Positions 48,101 through 57,911 of a stretch of 64,000 bases of DNA are shown here, one piece after another. A program made the position numbers and the translations under genes. Origin of the DNA: Terebella lapidaria (lineage: Eukaryota > Annelida > Polychaeta > Terebellida > Terebellidae). The notes beneath the pieces are model-generated. The model was not told where the DNA came from and made no database searches. It saw only the letters and a program-made list of their open reading frames with translations. The stretch lies in NCBI GenBank assembly GCA_949152475.1, contig OX424569.1:23419950-23483949 (forward strand), in the 5' to 3' direction. Each line of letters begins with the position of its first letter. The stretch's first letter is position 1.

Positions 48101-48910
48101 TTGATTTCATATATTGGTGAAAATTTTTGGGACAATCTATTGGTACATACATCTTTTACATTTTAAATGGAGATCTCATATTTCAAGTACACAACTTGAC
48201 TGCTCAACTTTTTCAAGACTTGAAATTGTGATAAGCAGCAGACATGAGTCACATGGGATTGTGCCATCAGCGTGCCCCTGACATTTGCCCATCCTTCTCT
48301 TTAGGAGAAATCAAGACTGCTCTCAAAGTTCCCGTCAGCGACGAGTCTGCAAGCGAGTGACCGGGATGAGTGTAAGGTACTTCTTGAGAAACATGAGCGC
48401 TGGGTCTTGGAAGGCGACCCTACAACTCCAACGATTCTTGATGAGATGACTTACCCTCTCCCCCACAATGCGTACAGCAAGCGCCGGGCGACAAGTAACG
48501 CACCGCGCACAGACACCAAGACTTCATCCAGGGATGGTGAGGAGACTTCCAGATCTAGTGGGGGAGGTCCCAGTCAGGAGTCTCAATCCTCTGGTCCCAG
48601 CCAGGAGTCTCGATCCGATAACTTAGAGGATCACGTAAAGAGTGATGACAAAAGCAGCAAAGCATCAGGGGTTGAAAGTAACAACAGCAGTGGCTTTGTT
48701 TGCTCAGAGCAAATCTCAACTGGTGAAATCCAAGGCTCTGAGACACATCCAAGGACTGAGCAATGTGATCCTGATATAAAATCATCAAACATAGACCAAG
48801 TGTGCCAGTCAGTAGAGCCAGGGTCTAGTAGTGAGAGCTCAACCACGAGACAAGACGCAATAGACAATCTTTTCACCCAGGGACGCAAGGACAACAGTGC
48901 CAAATACTAG
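45116..48910 (+). CDS. DUSP15/22-like dual-specificity phosphatase, five exons
   Basis: Small atypical dual-specificity protein phosphatase of the DUSP22/DUSP15 (JSP1/VHY) type, which act at membranes in JNK-related signalling. Coding exons 45116-45136, 47145-47261, 47400-47524, 47709-47880 and 48305-48910 give 346 residues with GT/AG junctions. Exon 1 encodes only MGNGMNK, which supplies an N-myristoylation glycine. VLPGLYVGNF (8-17), general acid Asp57 in LDAKDSASQDL, and HCLAGMSRS with Cys88 and Arg94 of the CX5R loop are all intact. WRDALNVVR and CASPNFGFQKQL follow as in the family. The last exon adds a Ser/Gly/Glu-rich, probably disordered tail of ~165 residues not found in the short human DUSP22 form. 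Intron 1 is ~2 kb. An alternative last exon may lie at 53900. I cannot separate DUSP15 from DUSP22 orthology by eye. Confidence 0.92.
45231..45540. repeat. ~155-bp tandem duplication in DUSP intron 1
   Basis: The segment starting TGCGAACCAAATCATTTCGC and ending CATTTTCAAGTG occurs twice in a row (about 45232-45386 and 45387-45540) with a few substitutions. Lower in the same intron, a ~48-bp unit (CAATTGTATGATTATTTATT) is duplicated at about 45886-45978. Confidence 0.85.
45541..47144. other. Remainder of DUSP intron 1
   Basis: AT-rich intronic DNA with a short (TA)n run near 46838-46850. No internal gene seen. Confidence 0.4.
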
Positions 48911-49057
48911 TACCTCCATCTGTGAATTCTGCTGGACGATACCTCACCAAGGACTGGTACTTGCCAAATATAAACTGTGCTCAGGAAGATCAGCCAAAAT
49001 CACTCAAGTTATCCCCAAATAAGATTGTGAAAACCTGTGTTGTTGTCCATTGAGTAA

Positions 49058-49195
49058 TTAAATCGGCCCAAGTATCATACACTGCGCCCTAATACTACTT
49101 GTCAGCTGAAAGCATACCAATTAATCCGTCTTGCACCTTTTTAATCCTTATTGAATATAGAGGAAAGCGCAGTATATGATACTTGGGCCATTAAA
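49058..49195. mobile_element. Short hairpin MITE
   Basis: Inverted ends GGCCCAAGTATCATACACTG (49064-49083) and CAGTATATGATACTTGGGCC (49170-49189) lie just downstream of the DUSP gene. AAAT/ATTAAAT words lie outside. It has no coding capacity. Confidence 0.7.
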
Positions 49196-49313
49196 TCAAC
49201 CTGTGAGTTTATTTGCTGTTGTTGACATGGTCTGGTAAATTTATGATTGATGCTGGTATTTGTACATTTGAAACAGAAAACATTTATTGACAGGTACCAG
49301 TACATTCTATTTG

Positions 49314-49467
49314 AGCGATGTCTTCTAAACGCTGGTACGCTGGTATGCTGGTACAAGCATTGCAAGGTGCATGTTCTCAACAATACTGCTCATTTCGTGT
49401 ATGCCTCAATAAGCCTCACGATGCTTGTACCAGTATACCAGCGTACCAGCGTTTAGAAGACATCGCT
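49314..49467. mobile_element. Hairpin MITE with ~46-bp arms
   Basis: GCGATGTCTTCTAAACGCTG at the left faces CAGCGTTTAGAAGACATCGC at the right. Complementarity continues through GCTGGTACAAGCAT and ATGCTTGTACCAG. The loop is ~60 bp. No coding capacity. Confidence 0.75.
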
Positions 49468-50289
49468 ATTCGAGTTCTTACATGCAGCTAGTTTACCACA
49501 TGTATGCTTTTTTGGTCTGATCACATACAATCAAAATATAGCTAACATACATGATATAATTCCACACTTATTGTATCCCCCGAACAAAGTTCGGCGGATA
49601 CTATGGATTTGGCTTCGTCGTCCGCGTCCGCGTCCGCGTCCGCGCCCGCGTCCGCGTCCGTGTCCGCGTCCGTGTCCGCGTCCGCAGAGATTTTCTTGTG
49701 AACGCGCTACAGGCCGCAATTCTCATCCGATCACCATTATTTTTTGCAGGCACATATATAATGGTAAGATCACGACACCAATCGATTTTGGTTGCCGTGG
49801 CAACTGAATTGGTCGTTTGGGGACACATTTTGCATTGAAAACAGCCTGTTTGAGACACATGGCTTGTGAACGCGCTATAGGCCGCAATTCTCACCCGATC
49901 ACCATTATTTTTCGCAGGCACATATATTATGGTAAGATCCCGACACCAATCGATTTTGGTTGCCGTGGCAACTGAATTGGTCGTTTGGGGACACATTTTG
50001 CATTGAAAACAGCCTGTTTGAGACACATGGCTTGTGAACGCTCTACAGATGGCAATTTTTGACGAATCTCGATAATATTTGGAAGTGTTGTTGGGAAGGG
50101 CTGTCACACGAAACCAATCGTTTTTTAGAATGATCATATACATATTAATATGTTAACAGCCTAACTTATTACAGAATTTTGAAATATCCATTTTGACATG
50201 TACGATCATTCCAATAGCCTGTACAGTGGAAGGTAATGACACTGGTTTCTTGTTCAGAATGGAGAACTGAAGTTTCCAGTGAAAACAGG

Positions 50290-51190
50290 ACAATATTACT
50301 GAATAAGTTAACATTAGTTCTATTAGTTAAGTCTATTATTGTCCACAATAAAAATAGTTAAGACGAGAAACGTTTATTATTAAGCTCAACAAGGTAAAGG
50401 TTTTGTCCAGTACAAATTTCATGGGTGTAACTGAATAAGTTAACATTATTTTTAATAGTTAAGTCTATTATTGACCACAATAAAAATAGTTAAGACAAGA
50501 AATATTTATTATTAACCTCAACAAGGTAAATGTTTTGTCCAGTACAAATTTCATTGGTGTAACTGAATAAGTTAACATTATTTTCACTAGTTAAGTCTAT
50601 TATTGACCACAATAAAAATAGTTAAGTCTATTATTGACCACAATAAAAATAGTTAAGATGAGAAATATTTATTATTAAGCTCAACAAGGTGAAAGTATGT
50701 CCAGTACAGATTTCATGGGTGTACTGAATAAGTTAACATTATTTTTACTAGTTTAGTCTATTATTGACTACAATAAAAATAGTTAAGACAAGAAATATTT
50801 ATCATTGGGCTCAACAAGGTAAAGATTCTGTCCAGTAGACATTTTATGTCTGTAACCAAATAAGTTAACATTTTTTTTGCTAGTTAAGTCTATTATTGAC
50901 CTCAATAAAAATAGTTAAGATGAGAAACAATTATTATTGAGCTCAACAAGGTTAAGGTTTTGTCCGGTAGAAATTTCTGGGTGTAACCGAATAAGTTTTA
51001 CTTTATTTTTACATGTTAAGTCTATAAGTGACGACAATGAAAATAGTTAAGACAAGAAATATTTATTATTGGGCTCAACAAGGTGAAGGCTTTGTCCAGT
51101 AGAGATTTTATGGCTGTGACCAAATAAGTCAACATTATTTTTTTGCTAGTTAAGTCTATTATTGATCACAATAGCTTTTTATGAAAACAT
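50290..51190. repeat. ~125-bp tandem array inside F2
   Basis: About seven diverged units with GAATAAGTTAACATTATTTT, TTGACCACAATAAAAATAG, GAAATATTTATTATT and GTTTTGTCCAGTA. One unit contains a partial internal duplication (about 50600-50650). Confidence 0.85.
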
Positions 51191-52090
51191 TGATCAACTT
51201 TTACTTTGAATTTCAACTTGAGACCATGTTTGGCTCAAATTATGAGTTAAAATATAACTTATGGTGAAAAATTCGATCTGGCTCCAATTTTGTCATCTTG
51301 AAATGCAGTTTTGGTCAACTTTTACTTTGAATTTCAACTTGAAAGCATGTTTGGCACATATTATGAGTCGAAATATAACTTATGGTGAAAAGTTCGATTT
51401 GGCTCCATTTTCGTCATCTTGAAATGCAGTTTTGGTCAATTTTTAGTTTGAATTTCAACTTGAAACCAAGTTTGGCACATATTATGAGTTAAAATATAAC
51501 TTATGATGGAAAGTTCGATCTGGCTCCAATTTCTTCATCTTGAAATGCAGTTTTGGTAAACTTTTAGCTTGAATTTCAACTTGAAACCAAGTTTGGCACA
51601 TATTATGAGTTAAAATATAACTTATGACGAAAAGTTCTATCTGGCTCCAATTTCGTCATCTTGAAATGCAGTTTTGGTCAACTTTTACATTGAATTTCAA
51701 CTTAATACCAAGTTTGGCACATATTATGAGTTGAAATATAACTCATGGCGAAAAGTTTGATCTGGGTCCAATTTCGTCATCTTAAAATGCAGTTTTGGTA
51801 AACTTTTAGTTTGAATTTCAACTTGAAATCAAGTTGGGCAGGTATTATGAGTTAAAATATAGCTCATGACGAAAAGTTTGATCTGGCTCCAATTTTGTCA
51901 TCTTGAAATGCAGTTTTGATTACCTTTTACTTTGAATTTCAACTTGAAACCATGTTTGGCACATACATGTATTATGGATCGAAATATAACTTATGGTGAG
52001 AAGTTCAATCTAGCTCCAATTTTGTCATCTTGAAATGCATTTTTGGTCAAATTTTACTTTGAATTTCAACTTGGAACCAAGTTTGTAAAA
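51190..52090. repeat. ~119-bp tandem array inside F2
   Basis: About seven to eight units with GAATTTCAACTTGAAACCA, GTTTGGCACATATTATGAG, AAGTTCGATCTGGCTCCAA and CATCTTGAAATGCAGTTTTG. It directly abuts the preceding, unrelated array. Confidence 0.85.
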
Positions 52091-52413
52091 TATTCTGAGT
52101 TGAAATATAAATAGGTGAAAAGATTGATCTATCTGTATTTTCGTTATTTTATCAAACATGTTGAATGGAAATTCATATAAAGAGATTTCAGTGGTGATTT
52201 TGAATTCGACCTTCAATAACCTCGGAAAATCAGTGCAGCAATTTTGGTGGGGAAAAGAAAACAGTTGTGACTTGAGATTTAACATTTCTCTGGTAATCTT
52301 TTTTAGCCCTTACTCTAGTTTTTCACAATTGACAGCGATATATTTGGGGCAACAGAGATGATAGGGCTACGGGGGATACACCCAAGCGGTCGTAGGCGAC
52401 CGGAAGCGTCTAG

Positions 52414-53899
52414 TTTTAATAATGATACACAATAAAATACTTCATCGTTTTCATAGAGATGTAGTTTTATACTTGATTTTATAGGACTGTTCCTACTTTT
52501 GTATTTGATTGTTTGTTGTGTTTATAAAAAAAATAATCATTTGAATGATTAATGTTTGTATTTTATATTTATTTTGATGGAACAAAGTTCAAATGTTGAG
52601 ATGGCTCATGAAATGTACTTACATGTACAAGATGTGTTCACTCAATCTTGTGGATTAGGTAGCAAGGATGCTGATGTAGTGAGGATTATGCAAAGTTTGT
52701 GTAAAGTGATAGCGAGGCATTTCATGTGTAGATTGTTTCCCGGGCCAAGTAGATATAAATGTTACTAACTTGTTACATTTACATGTATACACTACAGTCT
52801 TGTGTTATGTTTTGGTTGATTTACTACCGGTGAATTTATTGGTTAAATGTAATAGTTTTGTACTGTAAACAATAATAGCAAGCAATATTTTCATAAACTG
52901 CTACATATCAAATGCTGGAAATATTCTGTAGATTTGTACACATTCATATGTTACCATGGTTACATAGATTTACACGAACGTAGTGTTGCTGTCAAATAGT
53001 GATATGATATACTGTATACATTATATTTGTACATATTCATGTATGTTAGTAAATTAACATAAATAATTGGAACATATTGTTTTTTGTCTTTCTACACTTT
53101 TTGGGCATATATATGTAGACCAAAAACAAAATATATAGTTTAACCAAACACTAGGCTAATTCCAGCAGTTTGTGCTGGCAAGTAATATTTAGGTTATTTC
53201 GGCATAAAATGTCCGAGATGATAAATAAAGTTCACCTTACTATATCTTTGCAAAATTCTTATGTGCTCTTTGCCACTGGTCAGAAATATTTTATGGATGG
53301 ACCCTATCATTTTCAAACTGGGCCCTGGGTCCGTGAAGATGAAATCAATGTTTTTGGACTTTGTATCTGGATGATTACTCAAAAGGATTGTGGCAATGGC
53401 TGCCGATGCTATTGATTTTGGGATCAATCAGTCGAACGTTAGATTTCAAAAGATTTTTTGCAGAAATAGTGCACTGTAGAGCGAACTGAAGGATGAACGC
53501 TTGACATAATGTTTCTTTGCTGAGTCAGCATTCTTTATTTTCATCAAATACTAGAAAAAGGTATATCGTAGAGCGAAGCGGACCTTCTTTCAGACTAGTT
53601 AACAAACATGTATAGAGTATAACAAATGTCACAGGGGTATCTTTGCTCCAGATCTAAATTTTTTTTCGATGTGTTGATGCTTCACACCGAAATGCCTCCA
53701 GGGCATCACTAGGCCTTGAAAACTGTATGTAGTTTGAGAATGCATTTCACGTGAACATTATGATACACTTACACACCACTAACATATATCCTTACTGTCC
53801 AAATATTTTTAATTACATGTAAAACAACACTATCAAAAGATTAAAATGGTACTTCAAACAACCAAGTTAATTCCTATGAACCATTACTTCCTATCCCAG
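52414..53899. other. Region between F2 and the GC-rich exon, no gene seen
   Basis: AT-rich. A 70-residue frame at 52556-52768 has some protein-like texture but no recognisable domain or splice context. If the exon at 53900 belongs to the DUSP gene, this region is intronic for that isoform. Confidence 0.35.
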
Positions 53900-54304
53900 G
53901 AGCGAGAACGGTTGTCACTCGTGGAGCGGCCCCCAGACTCGTGCTGCCCCCTGGCAGAGGACGGGGTCTACTGCCAGGCGCGGCTGGAGGAACACGCGGT
54001 TGCTGACATCCCAGAGCCACGAGAGCCGCGGGAGCGCACCACCGAGTCTGTACACTGCCTCCTCAGTCACCTAGATGAGTTGTTCCCGCGGGCTGACGGG
54101 CAGAAACGCTCCACCCTCGTCATCAACCTCAAGAAACGCAAAGCTGGCGGTGACGAGGAGGAGAGAGAGGGAGGGGGAGATGTAGCAGGTGTGAGTGCAG
54201 AGACTGTGGAGGAGGGAGAGGGAGGAGGGACAAGGGAAAACAGGGCGGGGTGTAGTGGGCTTACAGTTATAGCTGGTGACAAAGCGGAGAGTGGTCCGCA
54301 CTAG
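53900..54304 (+). CDS. Candidate alternative last exon of the DUSP15/22-like gene
   Basis: GC-rich frame starting after a good acceptor (TTCCTATCCCAG) and running 134 codons to TAG. It opens ERERLSLVERPPDS in phase 0, the same phase as the donor at 47880, and resembles the DUSP exon 5 opening EKSRLLSKFP. Both then carry a Cys-x-x-x-L-E-x-H-like stretch (CKVLLEKHE against CQARLEEHA). Downstream it contains LLSHLDELFPRADG, a basic KKRKAGG and a Glu/Gly-rich end. I infer a duplicated terminal exon giving a second C-terminal tail. It could instead be the last exon of an unseen gene. Codon GC is far above the surroundings. Confidence 0.45.
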   Translation, partial: ERERLSLVERPPDSCCPLAEDGVYCQARLEEHAVADIPEPREPRERTTESVHCLLSHLDELFPRADGQKRSTLVINLKKRKAGGDEEEREGGGDVAGVSAETVEEGEGGGTRENRAGCSGLTVIAGDKAESGPH

Positions 54305-54389
54305 AGAGTCCGAGGATAGTGGTCTGCACTAGAGAGTCCGAGGATAGTGGTCCGCACTAGAGAGTCCGAGGAGAGTGGTCCGCACTAGC
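54292..54389. repeat. 28-bp minisatellite at the exon end
   Basis: Three and a half copies of TGGTCCGCACTAGAGAGTCC plus GAGGATAG, starting at 54292, 54320, 54348 and 54376. The stop codon of the preceding frame lies in the first copy. Confidence 0.9.
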
Positions 54390-55208
54390 TGTCACTGGGG
54401 ATTAAAGGCCATTGTATTGTTACCATAGTTACTGGTGGCAAGTTATCGATAAAGTTACTTACGTATATAATTTTGCCACATTATTGAGGGTAGGGTTGTT
54501 GCCAAAGTTACGATAATATGGGTGGGAGCTTATGATTTTTATTGGTATGTACTGGTAGTTACTGTTTCAAGGGTTGATGACGAAAATATATTGTTTTACA
54601 TGTAGTTATCAGGCATGGGAAGTCTGGGTGGGGTGAGTTACAGTTGCCATGGGGATGAATGTTGTGATCATTGTGTTGGTAGGGGTGAAAGTGAGGTCAA
54701 AACGTGGTAACAGCCATGGAATATATGTGCTGCTGGTTTGTTAGGTCTGAGGTATACACTCAGGAATCAAAAGGTTTCATACAATGGCATTTTACATCAT
54801 TTTGTAGCACATATTCTGTATTTAGCATGGATCTGTTGATCTGACTGTTCAATTTTGCTTATATACATGCATTATATGGTTATCAGAGTTACTGCACTTG
54901 GGTGAAATTTTGTGCTGTGTTGTTTTCAGGTTTTGATCTTTGGAGTTCTGAAACTCTCTTCAATTTGTTGAAAAACTCTCTTATCATGGAATTAATCAGC
55001 AAAATGGTGTTCAATTTTACTACTTTTGAAAGGTATCACAATAATTTTGTGAACTGTGCATGCCAATCTGATGGGAATACATTTGTACTTGTATTTTGAG
55101 ATTTTTTCCATAACACACAAAGATCACTTAGGGCTTGTATGTGTGTACATGTGTTGAATTGTTATGCAGTGAACCCTCACATGTATATATATAAAGCCAT
55201 GCGAGTGT
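54390..55208. other. Intergenic, no gene seen
   Basis: AT-rich flank up to the left end of the DIRS element. No exon that I can support. Confidence 0.4.
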
Positions 55209-55230
55209 AGTTTATTTTATACATCACCAA

Positions 55231-55400
55231 TCTAAACTACTACATGCTCCTTTTCGATCCTTTGGATCGTTCTGGATAGAAATTCGCGTACTGAAAGCAA
55301 GGCACGATCGTCTGCCTGCATGACTCGAGCGCTCCTTTTGCCGCCAAAACCGCCGCGCATATGCGCGCGCAGCTGCGCAGAAGCTTCACTTTTCTGTCCA
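55231..55400. repeat. DIRS left inverted terminal repeat
   Basis: Matches 61346-61514 in inverted orientation with no difference that I can see. It contains GCGCATATGCGCGCGCAGCT, itself partly palindromic. Confidence 0.92.
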
Positions 55401-55810
55401 CCGCCATTTTTGCTTGGCAGCTTTGGATTTTGGTTCCCGGTGAATTCGTAGAATTTAGTCTGCAAACTAGACTTTTGCGATATATTCTTACGGAATTTCA
55501 CCTGCCACGTTCATAGACATCGTTTTGTGTCTATTTGGATAAGTATTGGTCGATAGTTTGTTACTTGCTAGATCGTCAGCGATTTGTATAGCCAGTTCAC
55601 CCTATTATCGTCCATCCGTCGTACTTGATAGTGTACTTGTTGTTTACATCTATCAATAGTTCTACGTTAATTTTCTACTGTATATCTTTTGTAAACGTAT
55701 ACTGTAGTTTATATATTCGTAGTCCTCTTAGAGTTCTTTTTCAGCGCGGTCTCAGGTTTGCGTATTTTGCCCGCCCTGTTACTGTGTGTGGTTAGTTCCC
55801 TTTCGTGATC

Positions 55811-57910
55811 ATGACTTCACAATCCTCCCTTGGTACCGGTGCCATGGACGAACGTCCATGCCCGAAGTGTCTGGTCAATACCCTCCGAGGAGGGGAGAAA
55901 CACAGTTTGTGTTTCGACTGTTTAGACCATGGCCCGGTATCTATGGAGGATTTGAGGTGTGATCTGTGCCGTTTCTGGCGTCCCTCTTCCTTCGTGCAGG
56001 CGACTGCAAAGTATTCCGAAGCCTCGTTGGCTCGTCGGGATGCTTTGAGGCTTGCGGAAGCTTCGGCTCCGCAAGTCCGCCAGTCGCCCATGGAGGTGGA
56101 GACTCCGCCTGTGACGGCACAGATTGCGTCCGGTGTTAGCCAGCCCCTGGGGCTAACACAGGACATGGTCAACGCGGCTGTGCAATCCTTCTTTGCACAG
56201 TCGTTATCGTCCCTCCAGGGTCCCCTCCTGCCGGGTCTCTCTTCCCTGCTTGGACAGGGAGTCCCGGCCGGTTCTTCGGCTGCCCCTTCGTCGCAGGGAG
56301 AGCTTGCTCCCCCTGCTGGCAAGAAGTCGAAATCTTCTAAGAAGAAGGTTTCAGTTCTTGCCAAGGCGAAAGCAGCCAAGGAACCGCTCTACACCTTCGT
56401 CGTCCCTCAGTCGGGGCCGATCGAGGTGGAGGGGTCCGTCGTCTCTTCCCCTGGGCCTTCCAAGAAGAGGAAGCGTGCTTCCTCTAAGCGCCGTGGTGCT
56501 GAGACCACATCGATTTTCGATGTGGCTCAGGCTTCGTCCGACCTCTCGGTGGGCGACGATCAGGCTTCGGGCTTCGATCGGCGGAGCATCTTGGATGGCT
56601 CATTCGGGTCCTCGGTCTCGAGGTTCGAGGGGGAAGAGTTCCCCTTGTTTGGGGGTGAGGCTCTCGATCGTTCGTGCGATCGGGAGTCTTCACTTGGCGG
56701 TCGTGCTCCTGGTCCTCGATCAGGGCACGATCGGGCGGGTGGTGCTGGGGTCGTTCCTCAGGACCACTCAAGTCCTGTGTACGCGGATGTAAGTCGCCGG
56801 ACGGGCGCGATCGCTGAGCAGGCATTCCCTCGCCCGTCCTTTGATGTACCCTTGGGGTCATCGAGGTCTTCGATCGGACCTGTGAGGTCCAACGATCGGG
56901 GGGGTCGAGTGGAAGCTGATCAGGAGTCGTCCTCCTCGGAGGATGAGACTTCCGATCAGGCCGGGGGTTCTAACTTCCGGTGGGCTTTGGAGTCGGTCGC
57001 AAGGCGAATGGACTTGCCGATCGATGCTCCAGGGCCCTCACGGGGAACCGGTAGGTTCGCGTCGGCGCCAGTTCGTCGGCCGATCCGGCTCCCTGTGGCT
57101 CCCGCGTTGGTCAAGTCCTTCGACAAGATCAACAAGGGAGTTACGGCTAAGAAGGATGTGGCTCGTACGGAGTCAACATTCCCGACTAGCCGTGTTCGAC
57201 CTGAGTCGATCGACACCTATCGGACTGTAGAGTCCGAGGGTGGACATCAGACTTCCGTCCCGGTCGAAGACCCTAACCTTCACCTGCTTTCCCGGAAGCA
57301 GGGTACGGTCTGGTCAGCTTATGTGAAAAAGGCTCGCCTTTCTCACTGGCAGACGCTGTCTCATCAATTGATGGGGCAGCTCTCGTTGACGGATCACCTG
57401 ACCACTTTGGTTCAGGAGTTTGTGGACGAGGCGGATCTGGAGGAGGGGAGTCGCGCCAACATTCATGCAGCACTCGGCGTCTTGGCCGGAGTGGTCCATG
57501 CTGCTGAGCGTGACAGTGCGCACCTGGGCGCACAATTGGATCTCACCATGCGTGATGCCGATCTCCGTCTGCTTGACGTGTCCGCTACGGACGTCGCTGA
57601 GCTACGTGGGAGGCCGCTTTTCTCAGGCTATACCTACGCCAACCTCTCTCGATCGGATATTTCCGTCATGCGGGAACATCTCCGGGATGAGGCTATGGCC
57701 AAGGCTTTGCTTGGGAAGTCGGCGGGGTCTGGGACAGGCAAGAAGACCAAGGGTCAGAAGCCTGCCCAACCTCAGGCACCACATGCACCCGCTTCTACGC
57801 AGCCGCCCTTTCGGGGGGCGCAGCCTCCCCCTCCCCAGGGGGATGGCAAGCGTGGAGGCAAAGGGGGTGGACGCTTCAAGGGCAAAGGGAAAGCTTCTGG
57901 TAAGAAGTGA
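55811..57910 (+). CDS. DIRS gag-like protein
   Basis: 699 residues from the first ATG. A cysteine-rich zinc-binding module near the N-terminus (CPKCLVNTLRGG, CFDCLDHG, CDLCRFW) is typical of DIRS ORF1. The middle is Ser/Pro-rich and low in complexity. A helical region with WSAYVKKARLSHWQTLSHQL and HLTTLVQEFVDEADLEEGSR resembles the conserved part of DIRS gag. The tail is Gly/Lys-rich (GKRGGKGGGRFKGKGK) and probably binds RNA. It is intact. GC content and codon use are far above the AT-rich flanks. Confidence 0.85.
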   Translation: MTSQSSLGTGAMDERPCPKCLVNTLRGGEKHSLCFDCLDHGPVSMEDLRCDLCRFWRPSSFVQATAKYSEASLARRDALRLAEASAPQVRQSPMEVETPPVTAQIASGVSQPLGLTQDMVNAAVQSFFAQSLSSLQGPLLPGLSSLLGQGVPAGSSAAPSSQGELAPPAGKKSKSSKKKVSVLAKAKAAKEPLYTFVVPQSGPIEVEGSVVSSPGPSKKRKRASSKRRGAETTSIFDVAQASSDLSVGDDQASGFDRRSILDGSFGSSVSRFEGEEFPLFGGEALDRSCDRESSLGGRAPGPRSGHDRAGGAGVVPQDHSSPVYADVSRRTGAIAEQAFPRPSFDVPLGSSRSSIGPVRSNDRGGRVEADQESSSSEDETSDQAGGSNFRWALESVARRMDLPIDAPGPSRGTGRFASAPVRRPIRLPVAPALVKSFDKINKGVTAKKDVARTESTFPTSRVRPESIDTYRTVESEGGHQTSVPVEDPNLHLLSRKQGTVWSAYVKKARLSHWQTLSHQLMGQLSLTDHLTTLVQEFVDEADLEEGSRANIHAALGVLAGVVHAAERDSAHLGAQLDLTMRDADLRLLDVSATDVAELRGRPLFSGYTYANLSRSDISVMREHLRDEAMAKALLGKSAGSGTGKKTKGQKPAQPQAPHAPASTQPPFRGAQPPPPQGDGKRGGKGGGRFKGKGKASGKK

Positions 57911-57911
57911 C

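Larger units (their letters stand above)
49573..52413 (+). mobile_element. Helitron-like element, family F2
   Basis: The 5' end GTATCCCCCGAAC carries a hairpin (CCGAAC-AAA-GTTCGG) and is followed by a CGCGTCCGCGTC microsatellite. Near the 3' end the terminal motif returns inverted (CTACGGGGGATAC, 52367-52379). Then come a hairpin (CGGTCG-TAGG-CGACCG) and the terminus CTAG (52410-52413). T flanks both ends. The interior is made of three arrays: a 169-bp duplication (about 49695-50033), ~125-bp units (about 50290-51190) and ~119-bp units (about 51190-52090). There is no replicase, so it is a non-autonomous, array-carrying element in the style of oyster 'pearl' elements. Confidence 0.7.

Noticed and set aside
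49620..49690. CRISPR-like or regulatory CG-rich repeat
   Set aside because: It is a CGCGTC microsatellite inside F2. No repeat-spacer structure exists anywhere in the window, and the sequence is eukaryotic.
52556..52768. 70-codon frame faintly resembling the end of a hydroxyisobutyrate dehydrogenase-type protein
   Set aside because: Resemblance is limited to a few residues (GLGSKDADVV), with no upstream exons and no clear acceptor.
54067..54301. Minus-strand proline/serine-rich frames opposite the GC-rich exon
   Set aside because: Shadows of the plus-strand Glu/Gly-rich coding sequence.
55232..55501. 89-codon minus-strand frame in the DIRS left end, mirrored at 61202-61513
   Set aside because: It is the inverted terminal repeat read in both places, not a gene.
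57420..57910. RT frame extending back over the gag gene with an apparent Met start at 57420
   Set aside because: The overlapping part has no RT or gag character. Recognisable protein begins near 57912.
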